From positions 186,001-250,000 of the forward strand of contig RSEE01000039.1 of NCBI GenBank assembly GCA_003971905.1: DNA of 64,000 nucleotides. Direction: 5' to 3'. Of this stretch, positions 59,811 to 64,000 are shown piece after piece. A program made the translations under genes and the position numbers. The notes below the pieces were generated by a model. It was not told the origin of the DNA, searched no databases, and saw nothing but the letters and a program-made list of their open reading frames with translations. Source of the stretch: Moniliella sp. 'wahieum'. Lineage: Eukaryota > Basidiomycota > Moniliellomycetes > Moniliellales > Moniliellaceae. Position 1 is the stretch's first letter. Every line of letters starts with the position of its first letter.

Positions 59811-62385
59811 ATGTCCACATCCGCCCTCGCCGCCGCGCGCGCTCTACGCCTTCGACTTGCCCGCCGACCTGGTCGCCCGCCTTGAGCCCTGCGATGCCCT
59901 GACCCCGCGTCAAGTCGAGCCTTCCCGCCGCGCTGCCGCCAGCGCCACCGCCGCTGGGCCCGGTGTGACTCCGGGCGCGGGCCGTTCGTGCTCCACCTGC
60001 CCCTCCGCCCCGACCTTTGCCTCGCCTCGCGACCAGCGGCTGCACTACCAGTCGGACTGGCACCGCTTCAACGCGCTGCTTGTTGCGCGGGGGCACAACG
60101 AGCAGCGCATGGCTGCTGCGCCTTTCGAGCAGGCGCTCGACCGACTGGACGAGATGGAGGACGAGAAGAGTGGGACGACGCGTCTGGATGGGACCCGGTG
60201 GTACGCCTCCTTCGTTCGCTTGGCCTTGCCAACCTGCTGGCGAGGCATCCACCAGGGTGACGCAGCCCTCTCCTCGTCCGACGAGGATCCCGATGCGGAG
60301 GGGGGCCTGATCGATACCGAGCGGCCCACCTGTGGTTTGCGCCGTCCGCGGGCGGCGAGAACGGGGAATGGGCCGACACCCAAATCGGCGTTCATCGTGC
60401 TCTCTTTGAGGATTTGACCGAGCAAGCCAACCCGATGGATTACGCCATGTACATGGTGCGCAACATGCACGTGGGCCAACTGCTGCGCTACCCCCGGGCT
60501 CGGTAGCGGCCAAGTCGGATCCGCGCATGGGACCCACTCGGTCGGGGCTGCGTTCCGCGGCAAGCGGATCCAAGGCGGTGTGCAAGACGTAGGAAAGCGT
60601 GCCCAGTTTGCCATTTTGGATGGCCATGGCTTCATTCCCGGGCTGCGTCTGACGGCGCAAGAGGAAGAAGCGGCAGCCCAATCCGACTCGAGCACCTCTT
60701 CTTCTTCCTCTTCCTCTTCCACGTCTATGCGGGGCAAGGACAGGGGAGTGGACACTGCCTTTGTCGACACCATCTCTTCCCCTCTCTTGCCCGCCGATCC
60801 TCCCCTGCGTCTATGGACGATCATCATGATGGGTGGTGGCCACTTTGCCGCCACGGTGGTGATGCTGAACCCGTATGTCACTGTGACCCGCTCCAAGCGG
60901 CGCGGGGAACGCCACGAACGCAGTCTTGTCGTCTTGGCCCATCGCACGTTCCATCGCTACACTACCCGTCGCAAACAAGGAGGCGGGCAGGCCGCGCAAG
61001 ATGCATCGGGCAAATTTGCCAAATCGGCCGGTGCGCAGCGCGTCGTGGGGAGGAGGCGCTGAAGCGGGAAATTCGTGACTTGCTCGACCTCCCCGGATGG
61101 CGCGCCTTGTTGGCGCGCTCGGAACGGATTTGGTTCCGTGCCTCGATGCGCGCCGCAAAGGATGTGCTGTGGTCGTGGGAGGCGGCGAGCCAGGCGTCAC
61201 CCTTGGATGCAGCTCGGGCAGAGGGACGTGTGTCGGCATTGCCGATTGCCACTCGTCGTCCTACGCTCGAGGAGTGCATTCGATGCTTCTTGAGCTGACC
61301 CGGGTCCGTGCTACTCACTACACCTCCGACCAGCTCGCGGAGATGCAGCGTGTACGCGAGCAGACGGCCAATGAGGCTGAGGTACGCGCTACGCGGCGCA
61401 AGTTGGCTGCCCAGGCCAAGGCTAGCAAGGTCGCCGCCGCCGTCCCAAGAAAGTCAAGGCTGAGATTTCGGCCGAGGAGAAGGCGCGTCGTGCCCGTTGG
61501 GAGCGTTTTATGGAGATGGTAACTAAGCGCAAAGAAGGTGCCGCAATGGGATTCTTGGCCAAGCACGAGTGGGATACGCTGGAGCCCCCCACCGATGACA
61601 ATGGCGCTACCGAAGGTACTGCTTCGCCCAAGGAAAGTCTAAGAAGGCCAAGGCACCCGAGGCAACTGTGGATTCTCCCTTGCCCGCGTGGTGGGTGGCA
61701 GATCAGGTCAAGGCTGCGACCAAGCCCCACACTTTGATCCCGGTCACCCTCCTTCAGTTGGCCGCAGAGAACGATTTGCCGAATTTGGTCGAGTCCCTCT
61801 GGTTGAGCACAAAGCCAATCCTACTCTCCCTGCACTCGAGACGGGCGTGGAACCAGGCACGACGGATGTGCCTGGACCTGCGAGTAACCACCGACCGCCT
61901 ACGACTTGGCCACCTCCAAGGCAGTCAAGGAAGTATTTTTGACCATGCAAGCGTCCCAGCCCACGTGGTGGGATTGGGCCGGCATGGGTCCTGGCGGGGC
62001 ACGCGTCGTACCCCTGTCGGCGGAGGACAAGGCGGACCAAGGCAAGACCCAGCTTCGTCCTGAGGCAGCCAAAGGACGCCGCAACGCGATGCGGGACAAG
62101 GCTAAGGCCCGCGCAGCCGCAGCAGCTGCTGCAACTACCGTCGTGGCTTCCTCTTCGGACGATGAGGAGGAGGAAGCGGCGCCTCCTACAGCCCGGGAAG
62201 CAGCTCTGGCCCGACCTAGCAGCGATCGTGCGAATCGGCTGGGTGGGCCCGGACCTGCGGTGCCTCGTGCATTGCGTCAACAGCTCGCTGATACTTCCAT
62301 CACCCCCGCCATGCGGGCGCGCATCGAACGCGAAAAGAGGGCCCGCGCGGCAGAGGAACGGATGCGCAGGCTGCAGGGCAATTGA
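59811..62385 (+). CDS. VMS1: Vms1/ANKZF1 peptidyl-tRNA hydrolase of ribosome quality control
   Basis: Vms1 frees stalled nascent chains from tRNA on 60S ribosomes and recruits Cdc48. The start at 59811 gives MSTSALAAARAL and YAFDLPADLVARLEP. A zinc finger follows: CSTC, then DQRLHYQSDWHRFN. The VLRF1 domain has MYMVRNMHVGQLLRYP, IIMMGGGHFAATVV and LAHRTFHRYTTRRKQGGGQA, with the catalytic Gln at 60988-60990, then EALKREIRDLLDLPGW and ATRRPTLEECIRCFLELTRV. A helical linker, an ankyrin region (LIPVTLLQLAAENDLPNLVE), an acidic patch and a C-terminal VCP-interacting helix (ARIEREKRARAAEERMRRLQ) complete the known architecture. Frame breaks near 59850, 60330, 60505, 61060, 61440, 61640 and 61890 fit base losses in runs. 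Family assignment is certain. Confidence 0.94.
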
Positions 62386-63551
62386 ATTCATTCTTGTTCT
62401 CCCTCTCACACTACGCGTCCTCATTCGTTTCTTGGGTATGCAGACTCAGAGGGAGATGGGGAAAGGGGAGGAAGGTGTGGCTCCCTGGGGAAATTGTCAG
62501 AATCGTGGGAGGTTTAACCTGGTATCATTGGTGCGAAGATATTGAAGCCTGAGCCTGACAACAGGGAAAACTTCAGTGGGGAGAGCAGATCACAAAAGTT
62601 ACAGATACAGGAGCAACCAGAACCAACAAGAGCAAGAGACCTCATCCGTACTTGGCAATGAACTTGTGGGAAATTGACTAAGCGAGCGCAGAAGGCTCAG
62701 AAATGATGGCGAGGAAGAGACTTGATGCGCAGCAACATATGCGACCGCTCGCGGTAGGCTCATCCTTGCAAAAGCCTGAGCCCCACTGTGACGCAGATTC
62801 CGATCGCATCCGTACTGGTCGGGCCGGCGAAGGGTCTCGACAGAGCGGGAATGACTTTGGCCAGCAAGTCAACCTCAGCGAGGAGGCACATTCTCCTTTC
62901 ATTAGTCCCGCCGAACATCAGGCACGGAAGAGCAAGTGGAACGTGTCCTTCATCTTGCGTGAGCGTGAACGGACTGAGCATCACCAGCGTGTATGCATGA
63001 CCGTATCCTGCTGCTTTTGACCCACAGATCACACGTCGCTCCTTCCTCTTCCCCTTATAGGCGGCTTGATCATAGTATAACGTCTCCATCCTTCTCTAGC
63101 TGGCCTGACAGAAAAGCAAAAGAGGCCGATGGAAACCTTCTTGCGATTCAGGGCTAGGATGGCATTGTGCAAGTAGGCCAACTCGAATTACCGGCCCTAA
63201 TAACCGACCAATCCTTCGAGATAGAGTTGAAGGGAGCCAACTCCACTCCTGGGCAATCGCATGCATGCTGCTGCCGGTGAATCCCTCATGTCCTTGTTTA
63301 ACTTTTGCGACTACAATCGATTCATTATACAACTAATCGGTCCGGTTCTTCAGACCTGTATTGTGAAGTTGTCAAGGTGTTACAATGGCATCGTGCTCTG
63401 GGGGGCCCAACCCTTGGTATTGGCATGACCTCGATCAAGAAGTCTGGTCATATTCTTGAGGATTAAACGTGAAGGCGAGGGGGAAACAAAGCGTACCTTA
63501 CTTCTCTTCGTTGAGTCTCAGCTCTGAACTCTGAGCTTCAAGGAGAATTGA
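62386..63551. other. convergent 3' region, possible small minus-strand gene
   Basis: Minus-strand frames at 63089-62760 and on to about 62640 (LPCLMFGGTNERRMCLLAEV, LLAKVIPALSRPFAGP) look mildly protein-like but carry no motif, and their base use is AT-richer. I cannot support a gene. 63100-63550 shows nothing. Confidence 0.35.
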
Positions 63552-64000
63552 TTAGCTTCGCTTTGCCTCCACAATCTCGACCCAGTACAAGTCAGGATCG
63601 TAATGAAGGCGATGTGGCGCATGCGGCCGTCCTCCGGACGCTGTAGGCAAGACGAATGTGGTTAGATCACACGTAGGCGGTGGAGGACGGAAAGGGAGTA
63701 TAGGATGAGATGGAAACGCACCTTCTTGAAGCGCACGCCATGGGCGTCAAAGTGCTTGACAGCCTCCTCGAGCGAGTCAACAGCGATGCAGATGTGGCCA
63801 AAACCTTGCTTGTCCTGCTCATTGCCGTTCACATATACCTGGCCCTCCTCCTTCTCGGTACCCTTGTTCCAGGTGAGCTCCAGACGGCCTCACGAGAAAA
63901 AACGGACGCTTCTTGGCTTCCATGCTTGTAGCCCAAGAAGTAGAGGACAAAGGATCCGTTGTCAGACTCGCGCAAAAGGTCCATGCCCAGCACGTCCTTG
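63552..64000 (-). CDS. GLO1: glyoxalase I (lactoylglutathione lyase), 5' part outside window
   Basis: Glyoxalase I isomerises the methylglyoxal-glutathione adduct to S-lactoylglutathione in the cytosol. Reading down from the window edge: KDVLGMDLLRESDNGSFVLY, FLGYKHGS, then after frame changes LELTWNKGTEKEEG, VYVNGNEQDKQGFGHICIAV and FDAHGVRFKK. An intron at 63721-63641 joins KK to RPEDGRMRHIAFI. The last exon ends DLYWVEIVEAKRS at 63552. The zinc-ligand positions Glu of LELTW, His of FGHI and Glu of WVEI are all present. Base losses occur near 63875 and 63585. The N-terminus lies beyond 64000. Confidence 0.92.

Noticed and set aside
1-64000. Transposons, viral genes, CRISPR arrays or a secondary-metabolite cluster
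   Set aside because: No transposase, reverse transcriptase, integrase, capsid, Cas, PKS or NRPS motif was seen in any frame I read.

Overview
The window is nuclear DNA of a filamentous or yeast-like fungus. Genes lie on both strands, each with its own promoter. Many are split by short spliceosomal introns of about 45-100 nt with GTRNGT donors and YAG acceptors. Two nuclear tRNA genes are present, one with an intron beside the anticodon. Several families point to fungi: a Zn2Cys6 regulator, a CalA-type secretory lipase, a KIN4-type kinase and an MCH1-like transporter. GC-rich coding DNA, many short introns and the style of the proteins suggest a basidiomycete, perhaps Ustilaginomycotina. That placement is an inference and is weak.

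Layout, left to right: FIP1 (polyadenylation, -), a small four-helix membrane protein (+), tRNA-Thr(CGT), an ER FKBP prolyl isomerase (+), a CDC4-like F-box/WD40 protein (+), an AYR1-like reductase (+), a KIN4-like kinase (-), a repeat-rich gap with an odd AT-richer possible gene, a secreted lipase (-), the ISC1 phospholipase C (+), a Zn2Cys6 factor (-), QCR9 (-), tRNA-Glu(TTC), a low-complexity RGR/SR protein (-), the GPI-anchor transferase GPI13/PIG-O (+), two doubtful small genes (-), the ESCRT-III subunit SNF7 (+), a HAD hydrolase (-), a long Ser/Pro-rich protein (-), a coiled-coil protein (-), the ALG9 mannosyltransferase (-) divergent from an OTU deubiquitinase (+), an MFS transporter (+), a second F-box protein (+), VMS1/ANKZF1 (+), and the 3' part of glyoxalase I (-).

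The dominant oddity is that almost every gene is broken by single-base losses, nearly all inside runs of the same base. Restoring the expected run length brings conserved motifs back into one frame. Five such sites fall within about 170 nt of the FKBP gene. Because housekeeping genes are hit as often as others, under-called homopolymers in the assembly are the simplest explanation, not pseudogenes. All coordinates below are therefore genomic spans of genes whose frames are interrupted as written.

Functionally the window is a mix of unlinked housekeeping genes. Several act at the ER or in protein quality control (FKBP, GPI13, ALG9, VMS1, OTU, two F-box receptors), but fungal gene order gives no strong reason to call this a pathway cluster. 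The gaps carry dispersed short repeats, including one 20-mer found identically twice.
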